Assembly (NCBI RefSeq): GCF_010727325.1
Contig: NZ_AP022565.1
Coordinates: 3,162,001 to 3,226,000, forward strand
DNA: 64,000 nucleotides
DNA from: Mycolicibacterium alvei
GTDB lineage: Bacteria > Actinomycetota > Actinomycetes > Mycobacteriales > Mycobacteriaceae
Reading direction: 5' to 3'
A program made the translations under genes and the position numbers. Positions within the stretch are counted from its first letter, which is position 1. The number at the start of each line of letters is the position of its first letter. The notes beneath the pieces were generated by a model. The model saw only the letters and a program-made list of their open reading frames with translations, did not search any database and was not told where the DNA came from. This document shows positions 39,073 through 49,562 of the stretch, piece after piece.

Positions 39073-40536
39073 ATGGACGTGCGCGCGATCGGCCAAGGCC
39101 TGGGCACCCTGGACCGCGAGGTGTTCGAGGCGGTCGCCGAGTCGCCGAGCCCACTGTTGGACGCCGTGATGCCCAGGCTGACCAGGGCCGCAGACCATTC
39201 CAAACTGTGGTTCGCGATCGCGGCCATCATGGGTGCGCTGGGCGGCACATCGTTGCGGCGTGGCGCCGCCCGCGGCGTCGTCAGCCTGGCCGTGACCAGT
39301 CTCGTGACCAACCAGGTGGCCAAACGGATCTGGCGGCGGCCGCGACCGGACCGCAGCAGGATCCCGCTGGCCCGGCGGACCCGGCGGGTCCCCACCTCGC
39401 ATTCCCTGCCGTCGGGACACTCCGCGAGCGCCGCGGCTTTCGCGGTGGGCGTCGGCCTGGAGTCCGCACCGGTCGGTCTGCCGCTGGCGCTGCTCGCCGG
39501 CCTGGTCGGGCTGTCGCGGGTGGCCACCGGGGCGCACTATCCCGGCGATGTCTTCGCGGGATTCGGCATCGGCGCGGCGATCGCGGTCCTCGGCGCACGC
39601 ATCGTCCCGACCATCCCGGCCGCCACCCTGCCGACGTCGGATCCGCTGCGGTTCCACACCGAGCCCCGACCGGACGGTGCCGGTGTAGCCCTGGTGATCA
39701 ACCCGGCCTCCGGTGACGGGACCGGTGCCCGGATCGTCGACGACGTCCGAAAAGCCCTGCCGAGCACCGAGATCGTCGAACTCGGCGACGACGATGACAT
39801 CGAGACGGTGCTGCGTGAGACCGCCGCCCGCGTCGACGTGCTCGCGGTGGGCGGCGGCGACGGCACGGTGGCCTGCGCGGCGGGCATCGCCGTCGAGGCC
39901 GGTGTTCCGCTCGCGGTGTTCCCCGGCGGGACGTTCAACCACTTCGCCAAGGACATCGGCTGCGATTCGGTGGCCCGCACCGTCGCGGCCATCACCGGCG
40001 GCACCGCCGCCTATGTCGACCTGGTGTGCCTCAACGAGCAACGCATGGTGATCAACACCGCCAGCATCGGCGCCTACCCGAACTACGTGCGGTTGCGCGA
40101 GAAGCTCGAGCACCGGATGGGCAAGCGGATGGCCGGGATGTACGCGCTGTACCTGACGCTGCGCCGGGAGGCTCCGGTACGAATCAGCTACGACGACAAG
40201 ACACTTGAGACGGAACTGTTCTTCCTGGGCAACTCGACGTACTTCCCGTCCGGTTTCGCCCCGTCTCAGCGCCCACGCCTGGACGACGGTCTGATCGATG
40301 TGCGGATCCTGGAGACCGGGCGGCGGTTCAGCCGGCTTCGCATCGCGACGGCCGTGGCGCTCGGCCGGCTCGAACGCAGCCCGCTCTATCACGAGTTGCA
40401 GGTGCCACAGTTCCGGTTCGTCGCCGTCGACGGGCCGACCGTCGTCGCGCACGACGGTGAGGTCGGCGAGACGCTCAGTGAGGCCAGTTTCACCGTGCGG
40501 TATCGAGTGCTACCGGTGTTCTGTCCGCTGCCGTGA
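39073..40536 (+). CDS. PAP2 phosphatase fused to diacylglycerol kinase-like domain
   Basis: A 487-residue two-domain protein. Residues ~25-180 form a PAP2 membrane phosphatase with KRIWRRPRPDR, SLPSGHSA and SRVATGAHYPGDVFAG, the three acid-phosphatase motifs. Residues ~200-487 form a DAGK-like domain with LVINPASGDGTG, VGGGDGTVACAAG and GGTFNHFAKDIG. One chain could thus take phosphate off a lipid phosphate and put it on another lipid. This fusion is known in mycobacteria. It overlaps the convergent PAP2 gene by 47 bases. Confidence 0.9.
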   Translation: MDVRAIGQGLGTLDREVFEAVAESPSPLLDAVMPRLTRAADHSKLWFAIAAIMGALGGTSLRRGAARGVVSLAVTSLVTNQVAKRIWRRPRPDRSRIPLARRTRRVPTSHSLPSGHSASAAAFAVGVGLESAPVGLPLALLAGLVGLSRVATGAHYPGDVFAGFGIGAAIAVLGARIVPTIPAATLPTSDPLRFHTEPRPDGAGVALVINPASGDGTGARIVDDVRKALPSTEIVELGDDDDIETVLRETAARVDVLAVGGGDGTVACAAGIAVEAGVPLAVFPGGTFNHFAKDIGCDSVARTVAAITGGTAAYVDLVCLNEQRMVINTASIGAYPNYVRLREKLEHRMGKRMAGMYALYLTLRREAPVRISYDDKTLETELFFLGNSTYFPSGFAPSQRPRLDDGLIDVRILETGRRFSRLRIATAVALGRLERSPLYHELQVPQFRFVAVDGPTVVAHDGEVGETLSEASFTVRYRVLPVFCPLP

Positions 40537-41161
40537 CCGCCGGATAGGGCGGACACAGCAGGTAGACCACCACGAACCACGCGTAGCCCAAGGCCCACCC
40601 GGCCACCACATCGGAGGGGTGGTGGACGTTGAGCACCACCCGCCCGACCCCGATCGCGACGACGACCAGCGCGCCGGCGGCCACCCACCATCCCCGCCGG
40701 TGTGGTCGCAGCGTCGGCCAAGCGAGCACCAGCAGGGCCAGCACCGCGACCATCACGCCCAGCGCATGCCCGGACGGGAACGACGTGGACAGGGCATGGA
40801 CCAGCGCAGTGTCGGGGCGCGGACGGTCGGCCAGGTACTTGGCCACCTCGGTCGTCGCCGCGCTGAGCTCGATGGTCAAGAACAGGAACAACGCGATGCG
40901 CCGGTGGCGACGCACGAGCGCGACGACGATCATCACCAACGCCAGCAACCGGAAGGCGAACGGCCCGAGCACGGTGCAGAACACGTCCCATGCCGTCACC
41001 CAGCCCGGGTGGGCCGAGCCGTACCGGTACGGACCCGCCAAAGCCGCGGCGTCGACGTCGGCCAACCAGGCCCACGGCCTCTCGTAGCCGATCCACAACG
41101 CCGCATACACCGCGACGGCCAGCACCGCGGTCACGATCAGCCGGCCCGCCCGAGTTCTCAC
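40490..41161 (-). CDS. PAP2-family membrane phosphatase
   Basis: A 223-residue protein with six membrane helices and the three PAP2 motifs: KYLADRPRPDTA, SFPSGHALG and GRVVLNVHHPSDVVAGW. GTG 41161 is used; an upstream ATG overlaps the start of the divergent gene and is less likely. The 3' end overlaps the PAP2-DAG-kinase gene, which has the same domain type on the opposite strand, so the two may act on related lipids. Confidence 0.85.
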   Translation of the reverse strand: MRTRAGRLIVTAVLAVAVYAALWIGYERPWAWLADVDAAALAGPYRYGSAHPGWVTAWDVFCTVLGPFAFRLLALVMIVVALVRRHRRIALFLFLTIELSAATTEVAKYLADRPRPDTALVHALSTSFPSGHALGVMVAVLALLVLAWPTLRPHRRGWWVAAGALVVVAIGVGRVVLNVHHPSDVVAGWALGYAWFVVVYLLCPPYPAVTAADRTPVALDTAR

Positions 41162-41219
41162 CAGACAATCTCTACCAGCTCCAACCGATTTGCCATCTTT
41201 GCGCGCTACCGTCGAAGGC

Positions 41220-41702
41220 ATGGCTGTGATCCTGCGAAAGCTGATGCACATCGGCGGGCTGCCGGACAGTCTGCGGTCGGAGGCCGACGCCGAGGGCATC
41301 CTGTTCCTGGCCGAGTACATACCGGTCACCAGGCGTTTCACCGGATCGATCCCCGGAATGCGATCGGCAGGAAGTGTCGCCAGCTATGCCGGCTCCCTGG
41401 TTCTGACGAACTACCGGGCGCTGGCCACCATGTCCACCCTGCCCAAGCTCGCCGGCCGCAGCATCGACCAACTCTGGTCGGCCCCGCAGGTCGGCGCGGT
41501 GCACGCCGAGATCGGCGAGACCGGGCTCACCCTGCAGGCCGACGTGGCCCAGATCGACCGGCGCTGTCACGGGAAGCTCTCACTGCACTACAAGACCGAG
41601 ATCCCGGCCGACGTGCTCGCGCAGCTGCCCCGCCGGTCGCTGGCCTTCGACGTCGGCCCGGAGTACGTGTTCCGCGCGGTCGGCGTGCCCTATCACCCGT
41701 AG
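41220..41702 (+). CDS. Hypothetical PH-like protein
   Basis: A 160-residue protein without signal or membrane helix. Alternating strands (GILFLAEYIPVTRRFTG; SLVLTNYRALATMSTLPKL; HGKLSLHYKTEI) suggest a small PH-like barrel, but no family is recognised with confidence. Its end is adjacent to the convergent tam-like gene (no gap). Confidence 0.6.
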   Translation: MAVILRKLMHIGGLPDSLRSEADAEGILFLAEYIPVTRRFTGSIPGMRSAGSVASYAGSLVLTNYRALATMSTLPKLAGRSIDQLWSAPQVGAVHAEIGETGLTLQADVAQIDRRCHGKLSLHYKTEIPADVLAQLPRRSLAFDVGPEYVFRAVGVPYHP

Positions 41703-42470
41703 CTACCCCGCGATTTGCGCCACCACGAACACGCGCCGGAACGGGAAGAACGTGATGCCGTCGTCGCGCTTCGGATAGTCCTCGGCCAGCATCGGGATGA
41801 TCGCCTGCCGGTACTGCTCCCACATCTGTTCGCTCAGCCGCCCCTTCACCTGCGTCAGAGCGGTCCCGGCGATCCAGTCCAGAACCGGTGTCTCACCGGA
41901 TAATTGGTGCGTATAGGTGGTCTCCCAGGCGTCCACCGCGCAGCCCGCATCGGTCAGCAGCCCGGCGTATTGCGTGGGTGTGTCCACCTGACCGGCATCG
42001 CGCCACGGCATGTCGCGCAGCGGTTCGACGAACGGTTCACGACGGGCCAGCTCACGCACCGCGCGATGGGACGGGGCGTCGAAATTGCCCGGCACCTGAA
42101 AGGCGACCCAGGCGCCCGGAGCCAACTGCCCGGCCCAGCGCACCAGGAGTTCGCGATGCGTGGGCACCCACTGCAGCGCGGCGTTGGTGATCACCACGTC
42201 GGTGTCGGGTTGTGGTTCCCAGTCCTCGATCGCCCCGACCTGTGCCTCGATCCCGCGGTCCTTCGCCGCGGCCACCATCTCAGGTGAGCTGTCCCAGGCT
42301 TCCAGAGCCGCGGCGGGCCAGCGCTGCGCGAGGGTCTCGGTGAGGTTGCCCGGTCCACAACCCAGGTCGACGACCCGTCGGGGCGCCTCCGCCGCAACCC
42401 GCGTGATCAGGTCGTAGAACGGCCGGCCCCGATGGTCGGCGAAGGCGAGGTACGCGTCCGGATTCCACAT
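41703..42470 (-). CDS. tam: Trans-aconitate 2-methyltransferase
   Basis: A 255-residue SAM-dependent methyltransferase. [13 protein letters not shown] is motif [13 protein letters not shown] the acidic loop and [14 protein letters not shown] the post-II region; [20 protein letters not shown] at the N-terminus is diagnostic of Tam. It methylates trans-aconitate, a by-product that inhibits aconitase. In M. tuberculosis tam lies close to the eccE3 end of ESX-3, as here. ATG 42470 is used. Confidence 0.85.
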   Translation of the reverse strand: MWNPDAYLAFADHRGRPFYDLITRVAAEAPRRVVDLGCGPGNLTETLAQRWPAAALEAWDSSPEMVAAAKDRGIEAQVGAIEDWEPQPDTDVVITNAALQWVPTHRELLVRWAGQLAPGAWVAFQVPGNFDAPSHRAVRELARREPFVEPLRDMPWRDAGQVDTPTQYAGLLTDAGCAVDAWETTYTHQLSGETPVLDWIAGTALTQVKGRLSEQMWEQYRQAIIPMLAEDYPKRDDGITFFPFRRVFVVAQIAG

Positions 42471-42527
42471 ACCCCGATCATGCCCGCCACCCGCGGGTCG
42501 AGGGTGGATGGTTATCGTCTGGGAACG

Positions 42528-43400
42528 ATGGACGAAGCAAACAAGGTGCGGACGATCTGGACGGAGCTGGGGCTGCCCGGCATCGTCGACGTGCACACGC
42601 ACTTCATGCCCAAGAACGTCATGGACAAGGTGTGGCAGTACTTCGACAGCCAGGGTCCGATGATCGGTCGGGAATGGCCGATCACCTACCGCGCCGACGA
42701 GGCCGAGCGGGTCGCCACGCTGCGGGGATTCGGTGTCCGCAGGTTCTCCTCACTGATCTACGCGCACAAACCGGAGATGGCCGCCTGGCTCAACCAGTGG
42801 GCGGTCGGCTTTGCCGAGGAGACCCCGGACTGCCTGCACACCGCCACGTTCTTCCCCGAACCCGAGGCCCCGAAGTACGTCGCGGAGGCCATCGCCGCAG
42901 GCACCCAGGTGTTCAAGGCGCATATCCAGGTGGGCAATTACGACCCGAACGATCCCCTGCTCGACGCGGTCTGGGGGCTGATCGAGGAGGCCGGGATCCC
43001 GGTGGTCATCCACTGCGGCTCCGGTCCGGTTCCGGGGCAGTTCACCGGGCCCGACCCGATCGCCCGGCTGCTGGGCCGTTATCCGCGGCTGGTGCTGATC
43101 GTCGCGCACATGGGGATGCCCGAGTACTCGGCGTTCCTGGATCTCACCGAACAGTTCGAGCAGGTGAGGCTGGACACCACGATGGCGTTCACGCCGTTCG
43201 TCGAGGAGACGATGCCGTTTCCCGCCACCGAGGCGAACCGGCTGAAAGCCCTGGGTGAGCACATCCTGTTCGGCAGCGATTTCCCGAACATTCCCTACGG
43301 CTATGCCGAGGCCGTGCACCATCTGATCGACCTGCCGGGCGTCGACGACACCTGGCGCCGCAACGTCCTGCACGACAACGCCGCGAAGTTGTTCGGCTGA
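42528..43400 (+). CDS. Amidohydrolase (ACMSD-like metal-dependent hydrolase)
   Basis: A 290-residue TIM-barrel hydrolase. [12 protein letters not shown] gives the HxH pair at the first strand, VIHCGSGP the third His, [11 protein letters not shown] the fourth and [13 protein letters not shown] the catalytic Asp. It resembles the decarboxylase/hydrolase group of ACMSD-type enzymes. Substrate unknown. ATG 42528 is used. Confidence 0.8.
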   Translation: MDEANKVRTIWTELGLPGIVDVHTHFMPKNVMDKVWQYFDSQGPMIGREWPITYRADEAERVATLRGFGVRRFSSLIYAHKPEMAAWLNQWAVGFAEETPDCLHTATFFPEPEAPKYVAEAIAAGTQVFKAHIQVGNYDPNDPLLDAVWGLIEEAGIPVVIHCGSGPVPGQFTGPDPIARLLGRYPRLVLIVAHMGMPEYSAFLDLTEQFEQVRLDTTMAFTPFVEETMPFPATEANRLKALGEHILFGSDFPNIPYGYAEAVHHLIDLPGVDDTWRRNVLHDNAAKLFG

Positions 43401-43428
43401 GCTGAGCAGTTGGCTAGCATCGGGAATC

Positions 43429-44628
43429 GTGGAGCCGTCCAGCGCAGATCCGGTCGAACCCCCGATTCCTGTTCCCGACGTTCCCGGCGGTGACGCCGGC
43501 GCGCGGGGCCTGCCGCGGCGGGCCGATCTGACGCTCAAGCAGCGCGCGATCGTCGACGCCTCGGCGGTCGCCGACATCGCGTTACGTACCGGGGTGGCCT
43601 CGATCGTGGCGTCGTCGATGGTGCCGACCACGCTGGCGTCGATGCTGCATCCGTCCGCGTCGCGCGCCGAGAACGACCACATGCGGTTCTACGCGGATCT
43701 GGCTGCGGCCCAGGATCCCACGGTGTCGTTCCCGGCACCGACCCGGCTGCCACGGGTGTCCACCCGCCCGGCCAATCCGGTAGCCGAGATGATCGCGCAC
43801 GGCCGGGTGGAGAACATCCGGTTCGAGAGCAGCTTCACCGCGGTCAACCCGGCGCTGCGTGAGATGTGGGGCGGGTTCACCCGGAACAATGTTGTGCGGG
43901 CCCAGCATTGGCGCCATGACGACGGGCCGCACCCGACGTTGTGTGTGATCCACGGGTTCATGGGATCGCCGTATCTGGCCAACGGCCTGTTCCTGTCGCT
44001 GCCGTGGTTCTACCGGTCCGGCTACGACGTGCTGCTCTACACCCTGCCGTTTCACGGCCAACGCGCCGAACGGTTCTCACCGTTCAGCGGCTACGGATAC
44101 TTCGCCCACGGATATGCCGGGTTCTCCGAGGCCATGGCCCAGGCCGTGCACGACTTCCGTTCGGTGATCGACTATCTGGAGTTCACCGGTGTCGACCGGA
44201 TCGCCCTGACCGGAATCTCTCTGGGTGGATTCTCCTCGGCCCTGCTGGCCAGTGTGGACGACCGGATCCAGGCTGTGGTGCCGAATGTTCCCGTGGTGAC
44301 GCCGGATCGCACGGTCGACGAGTGGTTCCCGGCCAACAAGCTGGTGGCGCTGCAGCGTCGCGTCGCCGGGACGGACCCGGCATTGATCGAAGCCGCGGCG
44401 CGGTACACCTCGCCGCTCAACTACGCGCCGCTGGTCCCCAAGGAACGACGGTTGATCATCACCGGCCTCGGTGACCGGCTGGCCCCACCGCAACAGGCCG
44501 AAATGCTGTGGGAACACTGGGATCGCTGCGCATTCCACTGGTTCCCGGGCAATCATCTGCTGCATGTGAGCCAGCCGGACTATCTACGCCGGATGACCCG
44601 CTTCCTGCGGGACTTCATGTTCGACTGA
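43429..44628 (+). CDS. Alpha/beta hydrolase, neighbour of ESX-3
   Basis: A 399-residue protein. The catalytic elbow is TGISLGGFSSALLAS with the nucleophile Ser in GISLG. CVIHGFMGSPYLANGLFLSL is the oxyanion strand and WFPGNHLLHVSQPDYL carries the catalytic His. The position beside eccE3 matches Rv0293c of M. tuberculosis. GTG start. The 3' end overlaps eccE3 by 45 bases in convergent orientation. Confidence 0.8.
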   Translation: MEPSSADPVEPPIPVPDVPGGDAGARGLPRRADLTLKQRAIVDASAVADIALRTGVASIVASSMVPTTLASMLHPSASRAENDHMRFYADLAAAQDPTVSFPAPTRLPRVSTRPANPVAEMIAHGRVENIRFESSFTAVNPALREMWGGFTRNNVVRAQHWRHDDGPHPTLCVIHGFMGSPYLANGLFLSLPWFYRSGYDVLLYTLPFHGQRAERFSPFSGYGYFAHGYAGFSEAMAQAVHDFRSVIDYLEFTGVDRIALTGISLGGFSSALLASVDDRIQAVVPNVPVVTPDRTVDEWFPANKLVALQRRVAGTDPALIEAAARYTSPLNYAPLVPKERRLIITGLGDRLAPPQQAEMLWEHWDRCAFHWFPGNHLLHVSQPDYLRRMTRFLRDFMFD

Positions 44629-45501
44629 TACCAGCAGCACCTGCGGCAGTACGGCCGGAGTGCCGTCCAGGCGCTCCGAGGACAGCGGGTTCAACGCTGC
44701 TAACGCCGGACGGTGCCGGCCACCCGCCGGTTTCAGGCCGGCCAGTGGAGCCTTGCGTGCGGGCCGGTCCTGGGTACGGATCGCTGCGCCCACCGTCAGC
44801 TGCGGCCGGGTCGGAGATCCGGTGAATTCCAGTGCGGTCCAGGTTTCCTGGGCCGGTAGCGCACCAATCCCGGCCAGCACGGCGTCCAGCTCGTTGCTCA
44901 CGCTCACGCGATAGGCCGCCACGTAGCCGGAGTCGTCCGCCACGCCGCGCCAGGTTTCCTTACCTGGGTCGGGCAGCGGGGAATCCACCCCGTCGACGAG
45001 CGTGACCGTCCAGCCCTGCTCATGCAGATGGTCACGGAGCCGACGACCGACGATTTCGGTGGTATCCCGCAACGGGATTCGCGAGGAGCGGGCGCGGAGC
45101 GCATCGAGATTGTCCACTGCTGCCACGGTCAGGCTGATCCAGCTGCGCCGCGTGCCGCCGGCGTCACGGTGGGTGATCCGGACCTTGTCGCAGCGAATGC
45201 CGTAGCGATCCAGGTAGCTGACCACCACCGGCAACTGCGCCGGGTCCGCGGGATCGACGCGCAGCGTGACGGTCTCGGAGTCCGACTGCTCGGCCGGCCC
45301 GGTCTTGGCACGGTTGCGCCGCCACATCGCCAGGTGCCGGGCGATCCGCGTGGTCAGGAACACCCCGCCCCACCAGGTCAGCAACAGCACCACGGCCGCG
45401 ACGGAAACTCCGAGCACCCACCGTTCAGAGTTGGTCTGCCATGGCCGGGCCAGGACGGCTGCGACGATGAACAGCGACGCCAGCGCGAGTCGGGCGGTCA
45501 T
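44584..45501 (-). CDS. eccE3: ESX-3 membrane component EccE3
   Basis: A 305-residue protein with two membrane helices at the N-terminus (LALASLFIVAAVLARPW; VLGVSVAAVVLLLTWWGGVF) and a cytoplasmic domain. EccE sits at the rim of the type VII membrane complex with EccB, EccC and EccD. The start overlaps the mycP3 stop by four bases (ATGA). Last gene of the operon. Confidence 0.9.
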   Translation of the reverse strand: MTARLALASLFIVAAVLARPWQTNSERWVLGVSVAAVVLLLTWWGGVFLTTRIARHLAMWRRNRAKTGPAEQSDSETVTLRVDPADPAQLPVVVSYLDRYGIRCDKVRITHRDAGGTRRSWISLTVAAVDNLDALRARSSRIPLRDTTEIVGRRLRDHLHEQGWTVTLVDGVDSPLPDPGKETWRGVADDSGYVAAYRVSVSNELDAVLAGIGALPAQETWTALEFTGSPTRPQLTVGAAIRTQDRPARKAPLAGLKPAGGRHRPALAALNPLSSERLDGTPAVLPQVLLVSVEHEVPQEAGHPA

Positions 45502-46874
45502 GTGGTGGGGTCCTTCCGTCGATATGCGGCGAAGGCGACGGCGAGCGCCGCGAGCGCAAGTGCTCCGGTGCCGGCGAAAGCGACGATTCGGCCGGTGTTG
45601 TCACGCGGGGCTGGTTCTGGTGGTGCGGCAATGGGTTTGCCTGCGGGAGCCGCGGGTCCGTCCAGCGGGATGTCGGCGACGTCCCAGGTGAGTGCGGCGA
45701 CCGGGTCGACACCGCCGGCGCCGATGATGTTCGACGGCGACCGGGCCGCGCCTTGGGCCGTCGTGGTCAATCGGTGCACCACCTGGCGGGCGTTCAGATC
45801 GGGAAACTTGCTGCGCACCAAGGCCGCAACCCCGGACACATAGGCCGCGGCGTAACTGGTGCCGTCGAGCGGAACCAGCTTGCCCTGGTCGGTGGGCAGC
45901 GCGTTGGCCAGCCCTCCTCCGGGCGCGTTGCTCACCGAGGAGACGTTCTCCCCCGGCGCCGAGATTCCCACCCAGGGACCGGACATGGTGAATCCGGACG
46001 GCTGGCCGGTGGCGTTGAGTGCGCCGACCGACAACACGTAGGGCTGCCACCACGACGGGATGGACACCGAGGAGACACCGCCCCAGTTGCGCGGATCACC
46101 CGGCGTTCCGGACAGCGGATTGGACGCACACGCCGACCCCGTGGTGACCCCGCCCTGGGTGTTGCCCGCGGCCGCGATGATGACCGAGTCCTTCTCGACC
46201 GCTGCATAACGCAGCGCCGCACCGAGTTCGGTCTGGTCGATCTGTTTGTCGGCGGGCAGGCACGTCACCACCGAGATGTTGATGACACGCGCACCCATGT
46301 CGGCGGCGCGCACCACGGCCCGGGCCAGGCTGGCCACATCGGCTGCGGCACGGGCCTCGGCGGCATCGGCGCTGGGGGTTCGCGGGGCGAAACGCGGTGA
46401 GTTCTGCCGAATCGAGATCAACCGAGCCTCCGGCGCCACCCCGGAGAAACCGTCGGTCCCGGGTTGGCCGGCGATGAGACCGGCGACCGCGGTGCCATGC
46501 CCGTCGCAGTCGCTCAGGCCGTCAGTGGATTCGATGAAGTCTCCACCGCCCTCGACGTGGGGCAACCGCGGTCCCGGCTGTACCCCGGTGTCGATGACCG
46601 CAACGGTCTGACCCTGCCCGCGACTCTGTTTCCAGGCACCGGACAGGTTGAGCGCCAACTGGTTCGGGTTGACCGCGCCAGGATCGGTACCCGGCCTCGC
46701 TTCGGTGGTGACGCACGCCGAACGCTGCGTCATCGCCTCCACCGGGCCGGCACTACCGGCCGGTGGGGAGATCTGCGGGTCGATCTCGGGCGGGCTGACC
46801 GCACCCGCCGACGGGGACCCGACCAACAGCACCAGACCGGCTGTGGCCAGAACACCCAGACTCTTGTGGATCAC
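45498..46874 (-). CDS. mycP3: Mycosin-3 subtilisin-like protease
   Basis: A 458-residue membrane-anchored protease. A signal peptide (LGVLATAGLVLLVGSPSAGA) leads to the catalytic domain with D95 (AVIDTGVQ), H126 (CDGHGTAV) and S340 (LDGTSYAAAY); a C-terminal helix (IVAFAGTGALALAALAVAFA) anchors it. MycP caps the periplasmic side of the ESX channel and is needed for its stability. Confidence 0.95.
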   Translation of the reverse strand: MIHKSLGVLATAGLVLLVGSPSAGAVSPPEIDPQISPPAGSAGPVEAMTQRSACVTTEARPGTDPGAVNPNQLALNLSGAWKQSRGQGQTVAVIDTGVQPGPRLPHVEGGGDFIESTDGLSDCDGHGTAVAGLIAGQPGTDGFSGVAPEARLISIRQNSPRFAPRTPSADAAEARAAADVASLARAVVRAADMGARVINISVVTCLPADKQIDQTELGAALRYAAVEKDSVIIAAAGNTQGGVTTGSACASNPLSGTPGDPRNWGGVSSVSIPSWWQPYVLSVGALNATGQPSGFTMSGPWVGISAPGENVSSVSNAPGGGLANALPTDQGKLVPLDGTSYAAAYVSGVAALVRSKFPDLNARQVVHRLTTTAQGAARSPSNIIGAGGVDPVAALTWDVADIPLDGPAAPAGKPIAAPPEPAPRDNTGRIVAFAGTGALALAALAVAFAAYRRKDPTT

Positions 46875-46881
46875 CGGTTCA

Positions 46882-48300
46882 TCACCTGTCGAGAACGAGA
46901 CTGAACAGGCCGATAAGGAAGGCCATCACCGGAATCAGCGAAGCATCGAGCCCGGTCGCCAGGAAGCCCACCAGGCGCCGCATCGGCAGCGAGTAGGTGT
47001 CCGGCGACGCCGCCCGCGGATTCAGCGCGGCGAAAATCCACCCCGCGACGAGCACGGCGAGCGTCGCCAGCGTCAACCAGGCGCCCTGGTACCGGCCGTC
47101 GATCGCGAAGGCCACCAACAGGACAACGGACAGCAGGTAGGGATGGGCCAGCAGCCAGGCCTTGCAGGAGGCAGAATCCCACACCCGAGCCCGCAGGACG
47201 GAGCCGAGTGCCGCAGCGACCACGACGTACCACGCCCACGGCGACGCGGTCGACGAACCGACCAGGGCCACCGACCCGGCGACGCCGAGCAGCACACCCG
47301 CGGCGATCACGCCGGTCTGATGCGACTGGCTCACCCGGACCCGGTGCGGCAGATCTGCCAGCACCGAAAGTGGTTGTGCGGACGGGGAAGGATCGCCCGG
47401 CGCCGGGATGACCGGCAGCGGGAAGCGGGCCCACATCGCTGACAGTTGGGCAGCCTGAACGGTGACCACCAGGGCGATCAGGATCAGGGCACACCCGATC
47501 ACCGTCGCGCTGAGCTCCCACAGTGTGGCCGCTGCGGCGACCGACAACACACCGGCTCCGGCCACCGTGGTCGCGGTGAACACCGCGATGCCCCGGTCAC
47601 CGGGCGAGCCGGCCATGCTGATCAACGACCATGCCGCCACTCCCGCGGCGGCCAGCAGAATGCCGGGTGCACCGAAATCGCCTGGAACACCGAGCGCGAA
47701 CGCTGCGCCGACCGGGACCAACGCGGTGACGGCCAACGCGGTGGCCAGGGCTCCGGACCGGGCCCGCGTCGACAGGGCGGCCAACACGGTGGCAATGGCG
47801 ATGCCCCCGGCCACGAACAGCCCGAGCAGCTCACCGGTGACGACGCGATGCGCGACGGCCAGGCCGGTGCCCACCAGGATCAGCCCGATCAGGGCCAGCG
47901 CCGCGCCCCGGGCAATGTGCGTGGGACCCCACGGATGTCGCCGGGCCGCCGAGAAGATCACCGCCGCGTCGGCGATGTCCTCGACGATGCGCGGGGCAGC
48001 CGGGCCGGACGGGACAGCTTGCAGCGCAAGCAGGTCCCCGTCCACCACACCGACGGTGTCGAGTGTGGCGTCAAGGCTGTACGGCGCACCGCCCACCGGG
48101 GCCAGGCTGAGCCGCACCGGGTCCGGGGCGCTCGCGCCGTCATCGCCGCCGCTGGGGGGCAGCACGATGCGCTGGACCGCGGGCAGAATCTCGCGCAGCG
48201 GCAACTCGGACGGCAGGGCCATCTCGGTCAGCCGGCCACCATCGTCTCCGGCAGCCAGTACGGCTACCCGGACGATCGGCATCACAGTGTTGTCGGACAT
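46882..48300 (-). CDS. eccD3: ESX-3 channel component EccD3
   Basis: A 472-residue protein. The N-terminal ~100 residues are the ubiquitin-like cytoplasmic domain (IVRVAVLAAGDDGGRLTEMA), followed by about eleven membrane helices. EccD forms the membrane vestibule of the type VII secretion pore. ATG 48300 is used; the longer frame upstream overlaps espG3 and is rejected. Confidence 0.95.
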   Translation of the reverse strand: MSDNTVMPIVRVAVLAAGDDGGRLTEMALPSELPLREILPAVQRIVLPPSGGDDGASAPDPVRLSLAPVGGAPYSLDATLDTVGVVDGDLLALQAVPSGPAAPRIVEDIADAAVIFSAARRHPWGPTHIARGAALALIGLILVGTGLAVAHRVVTGELLGLFVAGGIAIATVLAALSTRARSGALATALAVTALVPVGAAFALGVPGDFGAPGILLAAAGVAAWSLISMAGSPGDRGIAVFTATTVAGAGVLSVAAAATLWELSATVIGCALILIALVVTVQAAQLSAMWARFPLPVIPAPGDPSPSAQPLSVLADLPHRVRVSQSHQTGVIAAGVLLGVAGSVALVGSSTASPWAWYVVVAAALGSVLRARVWDSASCKAWLLAHPYLLSVVLLVAFAIDGRYQGAWLTLATLAVLVAGWIFAALNPRAASPDTYSLPMRRLVGFLATGLDASLIPVMAFLIGLFSLVLDR

Positions 48301-48302
48301 TC

Positions 48303-49217
48303 CTATGCTTTCTGGGTTCTTCTCATGAAGCGTGGATCTTGGTGGGATACAGCATCGTCGGATAGTGCGTTGGTGACGGCTTCGCGGTCGAAGTCGCGGA
48401 TGAGGGGTTGGTCGGGAAACCAGGAGCCACTCGGCAGGGAGTCGGTGAGTCGTTCGATCGCCATGGCGATCGCATCGCCGCTGCCTGCCGTGAAGGTCGA
48501 AATCCACTCCCCGTCGAAGGCTTTCGACGGGGACACCAGAATCCGGCCCCCGGGGGTGTCGATGATGCTGACCCCCACCTGGGTGGTCACCCGGTGGCCG
48601 TCGCGATGCTCTCCGGCCACGATCTCGACGTACGTTCGCCGCCCGTCGAACACCGCCTCCACGATCGGGCGGGCCGAGGCCGGGACTCCCAGGAATCCCA
48701 GCACCTCGGTCAGCGGCGTGCCGTTGCGGATCTGCTCGTCGGCCCGGGCACCGGCCGCGGCCGGCAGCGCGAACTCCTCGAACCGCGCCGGCCTGCGCTG
48801 CGACAGCCCGGCCGTGAGCACCGGAACCAGGCCGTGCGGGTGGGCGATGTCCATCTCGGTGAACGCCACCAACTGCGCGTTACGCAGGACGACAACCGTG
48901 CGCCCCTCCGAGCGGGCCACGATGCCCCGCAGCAGATCCCCCGGCCCGGAGACAAACCGCAGGTCCAGCCACTGGGTCGCCCGGCAGGCCAGCCGAACCC
49001 ATTGCGCCACCCGCGGATTGACTCCGCCACCGGCGTCGAGCACGCCCATCCTGGTCAGTTCAGCGGCCTGTTCGGCGACAAAGCCGGCCCGCTGCGCCGG
49101 TTCGCTGTAGGGCGGCGTGATGGCCAGCACCCACGGGTACGCCCCGGCACCCAGTACCTCGGCGAGGTACCAGGCCTGATCGGTGGTCAGCTCGACCGCG
49201 TTGGCTCCGGTGCTCAA
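48303..49217 (-). CDS. espG3: EspG3 chaperone for PE/PPE proteins
   Basis: A 304-residue cytoplasmic chaperone that binds the tip of PPE proteins and keeps PE/PPE pairs soluble for ESX-3. [20 protein letters not shown] at the N-terminus is typical. TTG 49217 is chosen since the family starts just before the conserved [11 protein letters not shown]; the longer frame would overlap the end of esxH. Confidence 0.85.
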   Translation of the reverse strand: MSTGANAVELTTDQAWYLAEVLGAGAYPWVLAITPPYSEPAQRAGFVAEQAAELTRMGVLDAGGGVNPRVAQWVRLACRATQWLDLRFVSGPGDLLRGIVARSEGRTVVVLRNAQLVAFTEMDIAHPHGLVPVLTAGLSQRRPARFEEFALPAAAGARADEQIRNGTPLTEVLGFLGVPASARPIVEAVFDGRRTYVEIVAGEHRDGHRVTTQVGVSIIDTPGGRILVSPSKAFDGEWISTFTAGSGDAIAMAIERLTDSLPSGSWFPDQPLIRDFDREAVTNALSDDAVSHQDPRFMRRTQKA

Positions 49218-49245
49218 TGCAGACGGCTCCAACGGGCCTCCGGCA

Positions 49246-49533
49246 TCAGCCCCACTTGGCGCCTTCGGCGGCATCGCGGGCACTCATCGACATGGTGTTC
49301 ATCTCGTGCGTGGACGCCATGGCGCGGTAGGCGCGGGTCAACTCTTCCATCGCCTGGTTCCACTGGGCCTGCCAGGCCTGGTAGGTCATACCGGTGTCAC
49401 CCTGCCAGGCGCTGCTCAGCGCGGCCTGCTCACTGGCGATGTCGGCACCGACGGCGTGCAGGGCAGCCGAGTAGGTGTTCATCTCTCCGGCGTGCGCCAG
49501 CATGGCCGGGTAGTTGTACATGATCTGAGACAT
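49246..49533 (-). CDS. esxH: EsxH secreted WXG100 protein
   Basis: A 95-residue helical hairpin with the WXG turn ([15 protein letters not shown]). In ESX-3 it forms a 1:1 dimer with EsxG; the pair is the best-known substrate and is linked to iron and zinc acquisition. It lies 29 bases after esx[21 protein letters not shown] is close to M. tuberculosis TB10.4. Confidence 0.95.
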   Translation of the reverse strand: MSQIMYNYPAMLAHAGEMNTYSAALHAVGADIASEQAALSSAWQGDTGMTYQAWQAQWNQAMEELTRAYRAMASTHEMNTMSMSARDAAEGAKWG

Positions 49534-49562
49534 GAGAACTCCTGTATCCGGGGGTGTTTCGG